A stretch of DNA of 64,000 nucleotides from AP-15 sp963777435 (GCA_963777435.1 CAVZQT010000004.1:124001-188000), one strand, 5' to 3'. Shown: positions 1 through 9,132, numbered from the stretch's first letter. Numbers and translations: made by a program. Notes: generated by a model from the letters alone, not told the origin.

Positions 1-1301
1 TAGGGTGACGCCGCCGCAATCGCCGAGGGGTCGCTGATCGCCGTCGTCAGCGTTTGAGCGGCGGCGGCTGTGGGATCGATCTTGAAACTGTCGCCGGTCT
101 GAACGGCACCCGAAACCGCGATCGTGACACCATTGAAGGTGAGGGTCGGGCCGTTGCCGAGGCCGCTGATCTGCCCGTTCGCCGGGTTGCTCGCCTCAAA
201 CCCGGTGGCGGTCTTGGTCACGATAAAATCGCCGGGCGTGAAATTGTTGGGATCGGTGATCGCTGCGGTCAGGGCGCCGTTGCCCGCGTTTGATTGCGAA
301 GCATAGACGATGGGCCCGGAGAATGAAAAGAGCGGCCCCCCGAGGTTGCCGTTCTGGTCCAATCCCAATGATAGTTGCTGGTTGATCGCAGCAGCAATCC
401 CTACCGCAAGCGCACCCACCGAATCTTGGGCGCTGACCAACTGACTGCGCGCGGCGAATAATCCGCCGAGCTGCCCGCCCGAAAGGCTTGCCGTGACATC
501 TTGCCCAGTGGGTACGTAGGTGATGGAGACCTCGCCATCACCGTATTGGCTTTGGCCGACGGCAAGCTGATAGGCCGACGCGCCATTGACCAAAACAGCT
601 CCCGCCGCTGAATAGACATTCAAGACTCCGTTGGCGCCGGGCACGATCGCTATGCCGAGTTGCTGGCCGAGCTGTTGTACAAGTTGGTCTCGTTGGTCGA
701 GCAGGCTGTTCGGGGCTCCTCCGGCCGCGGTGGCCTGCGCCGGGATTGCCTGGTTCAGTTGAGCAATCTGCTCGGTCAATGTGTTGATCTGCTGAACCAC
801 GGTCGCCGTCTGGCTGTCGATATTGCCGAGGTTTGTCGATATCTGGCCGCTGACGGACTGGAAAGCGGATGCGAGAGATTGTGCTTGGCCCAAGAAGGCC
901 TGGCGGTTCGCCGCGCTGGTTGGGTCCTGAGCCACCTGGTTTGCAGCCGAAAAGAAGCTGTCGAGGGCCGAGCCGAGGCCTCCGGCGCCGCCCGAGGCGA
1001 CCGGAAAGATTGCCGCGAGATTTTGCGCGTTGCTCTCGACGATTTGAGCCGCCTGGTTGGCCGAGCTGGCCTGCACCCCTTGCTGGAACAGGAATTGGCT
1101 GAAGGCGCGCTGGATCGAGGTTACTTCGGCCCCGGATCCCGGACCGCCAGCCGTCCCCGGCAATTCGGTCTGATTGACGGATTGGACATTGTAGCCGGGC
1201 GTGTTGACGTTGGCCGTGTTGTTGGCGACGGTCTGCATCGCTTCGGTTGCTGCCGAGACGCCCGTCAAGCCGGTTTGCAGGAGCTGCGACAGACCGTTCA
1301 T
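1..1301 (-). CDS. flgK: Flagellar hook-associated protein 1 FlgK (C-terminus beyond window edge)
   Basis: FlgK is the first hook-filament junction protein, exported and assembled on the hook tip. The reading frame from the ATG at 1301 is open to the window edge, giving about 433 N-terminal residues. Residues 1-40 hold the axial-protein signature (AMQTVANNTANVNTPGYN). Further on come the coiled 'LLDQRDQLVQQLGQQLG' segment and the FlgK-typical 'LSLGLDQNGNLGGPLF' stretch. A GGGAACA ribosome-binding-like stretch lies about 9 bases ahead of the ATG. The gene follows the flgN-like gene with only one base between them, as expected for a chaperone and its substrate. The C-terminal D0 helix is outside the window, and flgL would be expected next. 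Confidence 0.95.
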   Translation of the reverse strand, partial: MNGLSQLLQTGLTGVSAATEAMQTVANNTANVNTPGYNVQSVNQTELPGTAGGPGSGAEVTSIQRAFSQFLFQQGVQASSANQAAQIVESNAQNLAAIFPVASGGAGGLGSALDSFFSAANQVAQDPTSAANRQAFLGQAQSLASAFQSVSGQISTNLGNIDSQTATVVQQINTLTEQIAQLNQAIPAQATAAGGAPNSLLDQRDQLVQQLGQQLGIAIVPGANGVLNVYSAAGAVLVNGASAYQLAVGQSQYGDGEVSITYVPTGQDVTASLSGGQLGGLFAARSQLVSAQDSVGALAVGIAAAINQQLSLGLDQNGNLGGPLFSFSGPIVYASQSNAGNGALTAAITDPNNFTPGDFIVTKTATGFEASNPANGQISGLGNGPTLTFNGVTIAVSGAVQTGDSFKIDPTAAAAQTLTTAISDPSAIAAASP

Positions 1302-1302
1302 G

Positions 1303-1677
1303 TCAAATTGTTCCCAAAGTGTGTCCGGTGGTGCCGGCGCGCATGCCGGTAGCCAAACCTTCGCCCCGACTTAGCCGCAAATCCTTACCGATCTGTTCAA
1401 GCTGCTTGTGCGCGTGATCCAGCGCGCGTTCGGTCTCACGGGACAAATCCGTCAGCGCAGCATCCAGCTCTTCCGATGAAAGAGCGGCGCCCGAGCGCCG
1501 CTTTCTATCGATCGCTGTCAGCGCCTCTACCAGCGCGCCGCGGCGTTCGAGCACCTTTCTTACGATTGCGAATGGCCGCCGCTTGAACCCGCCGTTGCGT
1601 TCGATCCTGAAGAGGCGCGAGAGGCGGCGCGCGATACGGCTCTCGCATCGGACCAACGCGCGCCCGCGCTCACTCAC
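1303..1677 (-). CDS. FlgN-like flagellar export chaperone (putative)
   Basis: A 124-residue, highly charged, probably helical protein. FlgN holds FlgK and FlgL in the cytosol before export. Support comes from position (between flgJ and flgK), size, the heptad-rich middle, and a C-terminus (LRLSRGEGLATGMR) that resembles the end of FlgN-type proteins. Its start overlaps the flgJ stop by 4 bp and its stop lies one base ahead of the flgK ATG, so the three are translationally coupled. Sequence similarity to FlgN is weak by eye. A second FlgN-like gene lies at 9836-10198, so which one is the true FlgN is unclear. Confidence 0.65.
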   Translation of the reverse strand: MSERGRALVRCESRIARRLSRLFRIERNGGFKRRPFAIVRKVLERRGALVEALTAIDRKRRSGAALSSEELDAALTDLSRETERALDHAHKQLEQIGKDLRLSRGEGLATGMRAGTTGHTLGTI

Positions 1678-2798
1678 TCGATCGACCCAGCCGTCGTGAA
1701 CAGATCGAGCCGTGCTGGCCCGCTTAGGGTCCCAAACGCCGCGGCAGCATCGGCGGCAACCGCTTCGAGTTTGCGGCCGTAATCGATATCGGTGGCGTAA
1801 CCTCCGGCGACGAGGCCGCGCGCGTAAGCCCCGACGTCATCGCCGAGCCCAATCAGGCCCTGATATCGAGAGCTTCCACCGATCAGGGCCACGTAATCCT
1901 GCACCGAGGCGTCGAGGCTGGGATAGGCCCGGAACGCAGCCATGCGCGCCACCCGCTCGCCGTCTTCCCGCTCATGGGTCAATGTCGTGACCTCGGGCCC
2001 CTGCCACGATGCGCCGGCCTTGATGCCAAACAAATTATTGCCGACCACCGAACGGCCCCAGCCAGTTTCGAGTGCGGCATGCGCCAGCAAGATCCTCGGC
2101 GACACCCCGAGTTGGCGTCCCGCTTCGACCAAAGCCGGGCGGAGCTGGCGGGCAAAGGACTGGGCATTGCCCGCCGGCGCCAATGGCCGAGACGAAGCGT
2201 CAGCCGTCAGCGATGCCGCCAGAGGCGAACCGTTTATCGGCATTGGCGCCTTACTCGATACTGCCGCCGCCCACCGGCCAGCGACAGGGGCTTGGCTTGC
2301 CTCGATACCCGCGCTGCTCGCCGCAACCGACTTTTTGCTGATCGCAGCCGAAGCGAATGGGCGCAATCCGTTGACCTGCCAGTAGGGGCTCAACGAAAAG
2401 CCGCGTGCTGCCTCGCTCCCGCGATGCGCTTGCTGATCTGTGCGCACCGCGAAACTGTTCTTGCCCGACGTTTGATTGCCATCATTGCCGGCGACCGTCG
2501 CCCGCTCTCTCGCCTCAATCGAGCGGAAAAGCATATTCGCCAATCCGAGCTTATCGCCGGACGCCGCTGTCCGACTGATAGCGCTAGCGAACAGTCCGCT
2601 GACGATGTTGCCGCCAACCCCGCCGCCGGCGACCGGCATGGCGCCGTCGCTGCCCTGCATCACGTTTTGCATTAAGAGAGCCGCGAACTGGCCAGCAACG
2701 GCTTTTGCCGCAACGGGATCGTTGCCGCGATTCTTGAGAGTGGATAGCGCCTTGGGATCGGAGGCCGAAGCCAGCCGCTCAGCGGTCGTCAGGTCCAA
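1674..2798 (-). CDS. flgJ: Flagellar rod assembly protein FlgJ with muramidase domain
   Basis: FlgJ caps the growing rod in the periplasm, and its C-terminal half cuts peptidoglycan so that the rod can pass. This protein has both halves. A rod-binding domain lies at about residues 28-95 (AKAVAGQFAALLMQNVMQ). A long low-complexity Ala/Ser linker covers about 100-210, and a glucosaminidase-type domain about 213-350. The candidate catalytic Glu is in HAALETGWG near residue 244, with NNLFGIKAG following. Many alphaproteobacterial FlgJ proteins have only the rod-binding half, so the dual form is worth noting. It sits between flgI and the flgN-like gene. Confidence 0.93.
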   Translation of the reverse strand: MDLTTAERLASASDPKALSTLKNRGNDPVAAKAVAGQFAALLMQNVMQGSDGAMPVAGGGVGGNIVSGLFASAISRTAASGDKLGLANMLFRSIEARERATVAGNDGNQTSGKNSFAVRTDQQAHRGSEAARGFSLSPYWQVNGLRPFASAAISKKSVAASSAGIEASQAPVAGRWAAAVSSKAPMPINGSPLAASLTADASSRPLAPAGNAQSFARQLRPALVEAGRQLGVSPRILLAHAALETGWGRSVVGNNLFGIKAGASWQGPEVTTLTHEREDGERVARMAAFRAYPSLDASVQDYVALIGGSSRYQGLIGLGDDVGAYARGLVAGGYATDIDYGRKLEAVAADAAAAFGTLSGPARLDLFTTAGSIE

Positions 2799-2799
2799 C

Positions 2800-3909
2800 T
2801 CACAGCACCTTGATCCGCGCCCGCAGCGCGCCCGCTTGCTGCAAAGCCTGTAGAATCGCCATTAAATCCGACGATGTCGCGCCGATGGCATTGAGGTTGC
2901 GCACGATATCGGATACTCGCGGTGCATTGCGCAATTCGACGACCTTCGCCTTCTTTTCACTACTCTGTATCTGGGTCTGCGGCACGACCACCGTGCGGCC
3001 CCGGCTATATGGCGCTGGCTGCGACACCTGCGGGTACTCGTTTACCGTCACCGACAGCGTACCGTAGGCCACCGCGGCCGGCCCGATACGGACGTCTTCG
3101 CCCATGACCACGGTACCGCTCTGCGCATCGATGGCCACCTCGGCGCTCGGTTCCTCCGGAATAATGGGAATCTCCAGGAGGTCTGCGACAAATTCGACGC
3201 GCGCGCCCTCCGCCTGCGGCCCGCGAACACCAACCTGAGCCGGCCCCAGCGGGGTGGCGATGCGACCAAAACGTGTATTGATTGCGTCGGCGATCCGCGC
3301 CGCGTTGCCAAAAGAGCGGTTATCCAGATCGAGCAGGATGGTGTCCGCTGCGGCGAAACCTGCCTTTGGCGTCTTCTCGATCGTGGCGCCGCGCGGGATA
3401 TGCGCCACTGTCGGGATATTGACGGTCGTCGATGCCGCCTGCCCGCTGGCCTCGTATCCGCTGACCAGCAGCGAGCCCTGCCCGATGGCGTAAACTTGGC
3501 CGTCGGCGCCGCGCAATTCGGTCATCAGCAGCACCCCGCCACGCAAGCTCTTGGCGTTGCCCAATGCCGACACGGTCACGTCGAGCTTTTGCCCGATTTG
3601 CATGAATGCCGGCAGCTCGGCGGTGACGATGACCGACGCCACCGCTGTCGGCTGGATGAACGCATTGGGGTTGAGCGTTAAACCCAGCTGCCGCAACATG
3701 TTCTGAATCGACTGGACGCTATAAGGTACTTGCGTGGTCTGATCACCGGTTCCGGGAAGGCCGGCAACGAGGCCGTAGCCAATCAGCTGATTATCGCGCG
3801 CACCCTCGACCTGAACGAGGTCCATTAGCCGTTCGCTGGCCGCCGGCATCGCGGCCGCTGCCCAGAAAATGGCGGCCGACGCGGCTATTTGAACCAGTCG
3901 CCCGGCCAT
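2800..3909 (-). CDS. flgI: Flagellar P-ring protein FlgI
   Basis: FlgI forms the periplasmic P ring around the rod. The 369-residue length is normal for the family. An N-terminal signal peptide (about residues 1-25, ending near MPAASERL) is followed by the hallmark 'DNQLIGYGLVAGLPGTGDQT'. The C-terminus 'DLMAILQALQQAGALRA' matches the family end. The first 25 bases overlap the 3' end of flgH, and flgJ starts directly after the stop, consistent with one flgH-flgI-flgJ transcription unit. Confidence 0.97.
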   Translation of the reverse strand: MAGRLVQIAASAAIFWAAAAMPAASERLMDLVQVEGARDNQLIGYGLVAGLPGTGDQTTQVPYSVQSIQNMLRQLGLTLNPNAFIQPTAVASVIVTAELPAFMQIGQKLDVTVSALGNAKSLRGGVLLMTELRGADGQVYAIGQGSLLVSGYEASGQAASTTVNIPTVAHIPRGATIEKTPKAGFAAADTILLDLDNRSFGNAARIADAINTRFGRIATPLGPAQVGVRGPQAEGARVEFVADLLEIPIIPEEPSAEVAIDAQSGTVVMGEDVRIGPAAVAYGTLSVTVNEYPQVSQPAPYSRGRTVVVPQTQIQSSEKKAKVVELRNAPRVSDIVRNLNAIGATSSDLMAILQALQQAGALRARIKVL

Positions 3910-4622
3910 AATGTGCTCACGGTCAGGAACAGACGCTGCGCCAGTCCCATTTTCGGCGCCAGGTAGGTTTCGCCATCGCCACTGAACTCGATATGCGCCT
4001 CCGCCATTTGCTGCGACTGGACGATGTTGGTATTGAGTATATCTTCGGGACGCACGACGCCGGCGAGCCGGATAAATTCTTTGCCGCCAACCAGCTGAAC
4101 CTGCTCCTCCCCAGCGACGACGAGATCACCGTTGGGCCGAATACGCTGCACCATCGTGGACATCGTGGCGACAAAGCTGTCGCTCTGCGCGGTAGCGCCA
4201 TTTCCTTGGAGACCGTTCGCGGTCGTGTTGCTCAAATTCGCCGTATAGCTGGTGGCCGAGCCACTGGCGCTGAGCGGCCATCCCAGCTGCGCGTTGACGG
4301 TACCGGCATTGTTGTCGTTGCGATTGATATTCTGACTGACATTCTTGGTGGCTGTCGCAGCCTGGGTGATCTGGACAGTGACGATGTCGCCGACTTGCCA
4401 CGGACGATGGTCGCGAAACAGCGACAGCTCGGGGACCCCGCGAGAGTCGCTTTGAAAGATCGCGCCGTTGGTCGCCAGCAACTCGGTTGCAGCGTCGCCC
4501 GGCAAGTGCTGAAGGCTCGCAAGCATGTCTTCCTTTGCCGTCGGCGCATGCTGGCAGCCAGCGAGGCCGATAGTGAGCAGCAGCCGGACCGCGGCGGGCG
4601 CAATTGACCAGCGGCCGCTCAC
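3885..4622 (-). CDS. flgH: Flagellar L-ring lipoprotein FlgH
   Basis: FlgH is the outer-membrane L-ring lipoprotein. A signal peptide ends in the lipobox LAGC with the acylated Cys at residue 23. The family motif 'SLFRDHRPWQVGDIVTVQI' follows, and the C-terminus has 'FSGDGETYLAPKMGLAQR'. The start is a GTG whose GTGA overlaps the flgG stop by 4 bp, which decides the start. The 3' end overlaps flgI by 25 bp. At 245 residues the length is typical. Confidence 0.96.
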   Translation of the reverse strand: MSGRWSIAPAAVRLLLTIGLAGCQHAPTAKEDMLASLQHLPGDAATELLATNGAIFQSDSRGVPELSLFRDHRPWQVGDIVTVQITQAATATKNVSQNINRNDNNAGTVNAQLGWPLSASGSATSYTANLSNTTANGLQGNGATAQSDSFVATMSTMVQRIRPNGDLVVAGEEQVQLVGGKEFIRLAGVVRPEDILNTNIVQSQQMAEAHIEFSGDGETYLAPKMGLAQRLFLTVSTLWPGDWFK

Positions 4623-5407
4623 TGCGCAACTTGGGTCAGATAGCTGAGCATCTGATCGACATTCTTGGCGGCCTGCGTGTTCAGCTCGTACGCCCGTTGG
4701 GTTGCGATCATATCGATCATCTCGTCAACCACGGAGACGTTCGAGCCTTCGAGATAACCTTGGGCGACGGTGCCGAGCCCGTTCTGCGACGGCTGGCCGG
4801 TAATCGGAGCCCCCGACGCTTGGGTCTGGATCGCCAGATTGTCGCCGGTATATTGGAGCCCTTCGGGATTGATAAATGTCGCGAGCTGGACGACCCCGAC
4901 TTGCGATGGTTGGGACTGACCCTGGATCTGGACACTGATGGTCCCGTCGGTGCCGATTGTGACGCTCTGCGCGTTTCGTGGAATCGTAATCGACGGCTGC
5001 AGCTGGTAGCCTTTGGCAGTCACCAACTGTCCTTGGGCGCTGACCTGGAAACTGCCGTCGCGCGTGTAGGCGATCTGACCCGAGGGCAGCAAGATTTGAA
5101 AATAACCCTGACCATTAATTGCCAGATCAAGCGCATTACCGGTCTGTTCGAGGCTTCCTTGGGTCACGACCGGCTCGGTCGCGACCACATTAGCGCCAGT
5201 CCCCTGTTGCAAACCCGATGGAGAATTGGTCGCCTGCGAGGTAAAGCCGCCGGCTTGGCTCTGATTCTCGTACAGCAGATCGGCGAATACCGGCCGCATC
5301 TTCTTGAAGCCGGTTGTATTGAGGTTGGCCAGATTATTGGAGATCACATCCATCTTGGTTTGTTCGCCTTCGAGACCAGTGCGAACGACGGCGAGAGACT
5401 GCATCAT
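4619..5407 (-). CDS. flgG: Flagellar distal rod protein FlgG
   Basis: FlgG builds the distal rod. The 262-residue length and the N-terminal axial motif (DVISNNLANLNTTGFKKMRP, about residues 20-40) are diagnostic. The 'GNALDLAINGQGYFQI' segment and the C-terminal 'EMIDMIATQRAYELN' heptad helix also fit. It lies between flgF and flgH in the usual order. It shares this architecture with FlgF and FlgE in this cluster but is distinguished by length and the GFKKMRPVF start. Confidence 0.96.
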   Translation of the reverse strand: MMQSLAVVRTGLEGEQTKMDVISNNLANLNTTGFKKMRPVFADLLYENQSQAGGFTSQATNSPSGLQQGTGANVVATEPVVTQGSLEQTGNALDLAINGQGYFQILLPSGQIAYTRDGSFQVSAQGQLVTAKGYQLQPSITIPRNAQSVTIGTDGTISVQIQGQSQPSQVGVVQLATFINPEGLQYTGDNLAIQTQASGAPITGQPSQNGLGTVAQGYLEGSNVSVVDEMIDMIATQRAYELNTQAAKNVDQMLSYLTQVAQ

Positions 5408-5437
5408 TTCCGGGTCCTCCCAGCGGCACCTTACCGC

Positions 5438-6181
5438 TCACGACAATGTCAATGGGCTGCTCTGGCCCTGAGCAGTGGCGAATATCATTCGCATCATTTC
5501 GGTCTGCATCTGAAAGGTACGAGAGGTCTCGATCATGTTCATCATCATCGCAACGGTGTCGGCGTTGCTTTCCTCCAGCGCACCGACCTGCAGCTTAACA
5601 TTGGCGTCAGCCTGCAGTGGAGCAGTCGTGTCCTGAAACAGTCCGTCGGATTGCCGCTGCAATGAGGCGTTTGGCGGGTTTGCGAGCATAATCCGCGCCA
5701 AAGTTGCGACCTGATCAGGGGTCTGTCCGACCAACGCACCAGAAATCGTGCCGTCCTCGCCAATGGTCACCGATTGCAGCGGCGGCAGCACGATCGGCGC
5801 AAAGCCCTCCCCGAGCACGATGTGACCCGCGCCATCCTGAAGCATGCCCGTGGCCGAGATCGACAGCGACCCGTTGCGCGTCAAGGCCGGACCGCCATCG
5901 GACGCCTGAATCACGATCCAACCCGATCCCTTCACCGCGACGTCGAGGTTGCGGCCTGTCCTTTGAATGGGCCCCGGTCGGAAATCGGCGCTGTCTTCAC
6001 TGGTTGCCACCATTACCCGGTTGGGCTGGCCCTGGCCGTAAAGTGGCATCGCCTGAAATACCGGGTTTTGCGCCTTAAAGGCGGTGGTACCGCGATTGGC
6101 GATATTGTTGGAAGCGGCCGTGGCGCGATCCATAGCGGCGTCGAGACCCGCCATCGCGAGGTAGAAAAGCTGCTGGCTCAT
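5438..6181 (-). CDS. flgF: Flagellar proximal rod protein FlgF
   Basis: FlgF is a proximal rod subunit exported by the flagellar type III system. The protein has 247 residues. It carries a rod motif near the N-terminus (ASNNIANRGTTAFKAQNPVF), a 'GRNLDVAVKGSGWIVIQ' segment equivalent to the FlgG one, and a C-terminal helix (MMMNMIETSRTFQMQTEMM). It lies upstream of flgG and downstream of flgE. The assignment rests on length, motif pattern and order. Confidence 0.93.
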   Translation of the reverse strand: MSQQLFYLAMAGLDAAMDRATAASNNIANRGTTAFKAQNPVFQAMPLYGQGQPNRVMVATSEDSADFRPGPIQRTGRNLDVAVKGSGWIVIQASDGGPALTRNGSLSISATGMLQDGAGHIVLGEGFAPIVLPPLQSVTIGEDGTISGALVGQTPDQVATLARIMLANPPNASLQRQSDGLFQDTTAPLQADANVKLQVGALEESNADTVAMMMNMIETSRTFQMQTEMMRMIFATAQGQSSPLTLS

Positions 6182-6200
6182 CGATAAAGCTCGTCGGACT

Positions 6201-7433
6201 TTATTGAATTGTCAGCAGTCGCTGGAAATTCTGCTGCTCAATATTGATGCTCTGGACATTAGCTTGATAGGCCTGCTGGGCCGTGATTAGGTTGACGAGC
6301 TGGGTCGACAAATCAACGTTGGAGCCCTCGAGTGCACCTGATTCGAGTTGCCCTAGCGCCGCTGTGCCGGGAGCCCCGGTCGCCGGCGGGCCGGAACCGG
6401 TGGAAGCCGCCCAAACGTTGCCCGACATTAGAACCAGCCCCTGAGGATTGACAAAATTTGCCAAGGCGACGGTTCCGAAAACCTGCGTGCCGCCATCCGA
6501 GTATTGACCGGTTACAACACCGTCGGAAGCGATTTGCACGCCGGTGAGTTGGCCCCCGCCACTGCCGTTGCCGCTAACCGAATTGACCCCGAACGATAGG
6601 CCGGAAACGCTGGTCCCGGTGAAATTCTCGGTAATGCTCAGTGGTGCAGCGCCATCCGGCAAGCTGCCGGTCGTCACTGAACCGCTGCCGGAGACGAGCT
6701 GACCACTGCTGTTGAAACTCAAAGTCGGACCGGCACCTGAAGCAATCGAAGTGCCGCTCGGCGTGGTCAACTGCCAGTTGGTCTGCCACTGATTTGGCGA
6801 ACCCGAACCAGCTACTTGGGTGAAATACGTGGTCAGCGAAAGGTTGGTTCCGAGGCTGTCGTAAACCGTTATTGTCGTGCTCTCGTTGTAACTTTGCGGG
6901 TTAGAGGGACTGAACGGGTTAGTGGCGGTGTTGATCGCGGCGTCGGATGCCGGCAGGTTGACACCCAAGGTCAGATTACTGGTCGCTGCTGGCGCGATAT
7001 TGGCCTGATTGATCTGGATCGGCTGCAACGATCCGGCGCTGCTCGCCGCAGTGCCGTTAGCGGTCGGCGCGAAACCCAAGACCCGCGCTCCGCTCGCATT
7101 GACCAATTGCCCCGAACTACTGATTTGAAACGACCCGTCTCGGCTGTAGACGATCCCGGATCCGCTCTGCAGCTGGAAAAAGCCGTTACCGGTGATCGCG
7201 GCGTCGAGCGGATTGCCCGTCTGCGAAACTGTGCCTTCTTTGTACGATTGGGAAAGGTCTGCGGTGTTCACGCCTTGGCCCGGCGCGTTCGATAGCGCGG
7301 TACCATAGAGAGCTGAGAACTGCGCGTCGGAAACTTTAAACCCTGTCGTATTGACGTTGGCGATATTGTTACCAACCGTGTCGATGTCGGTCTGCGCGGC
7401 GTTGACGCCTGACAAATCCGTTAAAAGCGACAT
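6201..7433 (-). CDS. flgE: Flagellar hook protein FlgE
   Basis: FlgE polymerises into the flexible hook. The 410-residue protein has the N-terminal 'DTVGNNIANVNTTGFKVS' motif, a Gly/Ser/Thr-rich variable middle domain (about residues 130-310) as expected for surface-exposed hook domains, and a C-terminal axial helix (QLVNLITAQQAYQANVQSI). The scaffolding gene flgD lies directly upstream, the normal arrangement. Composition of the middle part is markedly richer in Ser, Gly and Asn than in the flanking rod proteins. Confidence 0.95.
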   Translation of the reverse strand: MSLLTDLSGVNAAQTDIDTVGNNIANVNTTGFKVSDAQFSALYGTALSNAPGQGVNTADLSQSYKEGTVSQTGNPLDAAITGNGFFQLQSGSGIVYSRDGSFQISSSGQLVNASGARVLGFAPTANGTAASSAGSLQPIQINQANIAPAATSNLTLGVNLPASDAAINTATNPFSPSNPQSYNESTTITVYDSLGTNLSLTTYFTQVAGSGSPNQWQTNWQLTTPSGTSIASGAGPTLSFNSSGQLVSGSGSVTTGSLPDGAAPLSITENFTGTSVSGLSFGVNSVSGNGSGGGQLTGVQIASDGVVTGQYSDGGTQVFGTVALANFVNPQGLVLMSGNVWAASTGSGPPATGAPGTAALGQLESGALEGSNVDLSTQLVNLITAQQAYQANVQSINIEQQNFQRLLTIQ

Positions 7434-7462
7434 CGGATAATCTCCTCAAAGTTAGCTGATTA

Positions 7463-8131
7463 TCAGAATACCTGCTGGACTGCGCTGAGCGGTACGGGTG
7501 CGAGACCGCCGCCAATATCGAGCGTCGGCCCGCTCTGACCGCCAAGCCCGACACCGGTGACCGGGACAACAGCATAAGGGGTTGCGGCAATGGCGGCGCC
7601 TGTGGCGCCCACCGCCGTCACACTGAAGCGATAGGTTCCTGGCGTAAGCGCGACGCCATTGGAGCCGCCGCCAGTCCATGAGAATGTCTGGGTTCCGGCC
7701 GGCATCGCTCCGAGATTGAGCTGCGCCACCGTATTGCCGGCTGGATCGGTGATCGCGACCGCGACATTGCTCGCAGCAGAGGGCAGATTGAACGCGCCGG
7801 TGGCGCCGCCGCTCTGCCCGAGGGCCGCAGAATTCCCGCTGACCGCGACATTCTGACCGACGAGCCCGACCGCCTGTTGTCCGCTCGAACTGGTCTCGAG
7901 GTTTTGCACGCCGGTGGCGGTCGAAAATTCGGCGAGTTCGGAGGCGAACTGATCGGCGCTTGTCGGATTGAGCGGATCCTGATGCTCGAGCTGCGCCGTA
8001 AGCAATTGCAAAAAGTCGTTTTGATTCAGCGTCTGGCCTGAACTGGTCAGACCATTTGCATTGGTGGGAAGCTGCGTGCCGGTGGGCAATGCCATTACCG
8101 TCACCGGCATCGCGCTTGCTGCCGTCGTCAT
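7463..8131 (-). CDS. flgD: Flagellar hook capping protein FlgD
   Basis: FlgD is the transient cap under which FlgE subunits assemble. The conserved N-terminal export and capping segment is clear at about residues 35-80 (LNQNDFLQLLTAQLEHQDPL, then QFASELAEFSTATGVQNL). The C-terminal half contains the Ig-like and Tudor-like region that binds hook subunits ('GTYRFSVTAVG'). It is translated just before flgE. The 222-residue length is typical. Confidence 0.94.
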   Translation of the reverse strand: MTTAASAMPVTVMALPTGTQLPTNANGLTSSGQTLNQNDFLQLLTAQLEHQDPLNPTSADQFASELAEFSTATGVQNLETSSSGQQAVGLVGQNVAVSGNSAALGQSGGATGAFNLPSAASNVAVAITDPAGNTVAQLNLGAMPAGTQTFSWTGGGSNGVALTPGTYRFSVTAVGATGAAIAATPYAVVPVTGVGLGGQSGPTLDIGGGLAPVPLSAVQQVF

Positions 8132-8144
8132 CGTGCCCTCTGGG

Positions 8145-8564
8145 TTAGATCGTCAGCGTGCGTAATGCCAATGTCTTGGCAACGTTGAATGCCTCCAGAT
8201 TGGCCTGGTAATCCTGCTGCGCCGAGATCATGTTGACCATTTCCTCGACCGGATTTACATTTGGCATCGTTACATAACCGTTAGCATCGGCGAGGTTATT
8301 GCCGGGCTCAAAGGAGGTCCGCAGCGGCGCCGCGCTTCCAACGATCGCGGCGACTTTGACGCCCGCCATGCCGACTCCGGATGGATCGTCGCTGGCGCCC
8401 TCGGGCGCAACTGCCTGGAAAACCACTTCGCGGGCGCGGTAGGCAGCGCCGGGAGACGCGCCGACACTATTGGCGTTGGAAATATTGCTGGCAACGGTGG
8501 TCAATCGCTCGGCTTCGGCGGCCATGCCGGAACCAGCGATCGCGAGGGTGGTGAGCAGCGGCAC
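8145..8564 (-). CDS. flgC: Flagellar basal-body rod protein FlgC
   Basis: FlgC is a proximal rod subunit. The 139-residue length matches the family. The N-terminal motif is 'TTVASNISNANSVGASPGAA'. The C-terminus has the very conserved 'NVNPVEEMVNMISAQQDYQ' followed by 'FNVAKTLALRTLTI'. It sits 2 bp downstream of flgB in the order flgB-flgC, followed by flgD. The second motif residue pattern (NSVG rather than NTTR) deviates slightly from common FlgC sequences. Confidence 0.95.
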   Translation of the reverse strand: MPLLTTLAIAGSGMAAEAERLTTVASNISNANSVGASPGAAYRAREVVFQAVAPEGASDDPSGVGMAGVKVAAIVGSAAPLRTSFEPGNNLADANGYVTMPNVNPVEEMVNMISAQQDYQANLEAFNVAKTLALRTLTI

Positions 8565-8566
8565 GC

Positions 8567-9025
8567 TCAGCCTCCGCTTGACGCTTGCGAACCGGACCCG
8601 CTTATTGCGACCGCCAACATTTTGATAATCTGTGACGTGAAGCTGGCGGCGGCTTCGTATTGGATGGCGTTTTCGCCTGCCGCAACTTTCTCCTGATTGA
8701 GATCCACACTGTTCCCGTCCAACGTCAGCGGTGCGCCAATTTGGTATTTGATCGCGTCCGCAGCGGCCCCGACACCAGCGTTCATGGGTCTGTTCAGATG
8801 CTGCGGATCATCGACCAACCACGACAACCCCGATGGTTTGCCGCCCAACTCAGCGGCTGCTAGGGCTTCCCCGAAATCGAGATCGAGCGCCTTGAAACCG
8901 GGCGTGCTGGCGTTGGCAATATCGGCGGTGAGCAACTGCTGGCGATCCGCACGCAAATTCAGCACCTGTCGGAAGAAGTCTAGACCCGTATCGAGAGACC
9001 CTAACACGTGCGAACCTGCATTCAT
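8567..9025 (-). CDS. flgB: Flagellar basal-body rod protein FlgB
   Basis: FlgB is the proximal rod subunit nearest the MS ring. The 152-residue protein carries the axial motif 'LLTADIANASTPGFKALD' at about residues 33-50 and a conserved C-terminal helix (AIQYEAAASFTSQIIKML). It is the first gene of the leftward flgBCDEFGHIJ(N)K run. The ATG is preceded by an AGGAAG ribosome-binding site. The region upstream is a divergent promoter region shared with flgA. Confidence 0.95.
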   Translation of the reverse strand: MNAGSHVLGSLDTGLDFFRQVLNLRADRQQLLTADIANASTPGFKALDLDFGEALAAAELGGKPSGLSWLVDDPQHLNRPMNAGVGAAADAIKYQIGAPLTLDGNSVDLNQEKVAAGENAIQYEAAASFTSQIIKMLAVAISGSGSQASSGG

Positions 9026-9057
9026 TCTTCCTGCTTGCGAAATTTTCTCGTTTCTGC

Positions 9058-9085
9058 ATAATACGTATAAATAGGCTCAATGCAA
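9058..9085 (-). promoter_or_regulatory. Candidate sigma-70-like promoter for flgB operon
   Basis: Read on the minus strand, TTGCAT (9080-9085) and TATTAT (9058-9063) are spaced by 16 bases in the AT-rich 107-base gap between divergent flgB and flgA. The -10 box is good and the -35 box weak. The gap also contains the 8-bp palindrome ATACGTAT at about 9061-9068. No sigma-54 or sigma-28 consensus was recognised here. Confidence 0.3.
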
Positions 9086-9132
9086 GAGAGAAAAATGATC
9101 CAATGTAGATTCGAAAGGCGGCGCCGACCGCG

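Noticed and set aside
660..1352. Long plus-strand frame over the flgK start
   Set aside because: It is antisense to flgK and the flgN-like gene, with no family motif. GC-rich coding DNA often leaves the opposite strand open.
4604..5665. 353-codon plus-strand frame
   Set aside because: It covers flgG and part of flgF in antisense; both are secure rod genes.
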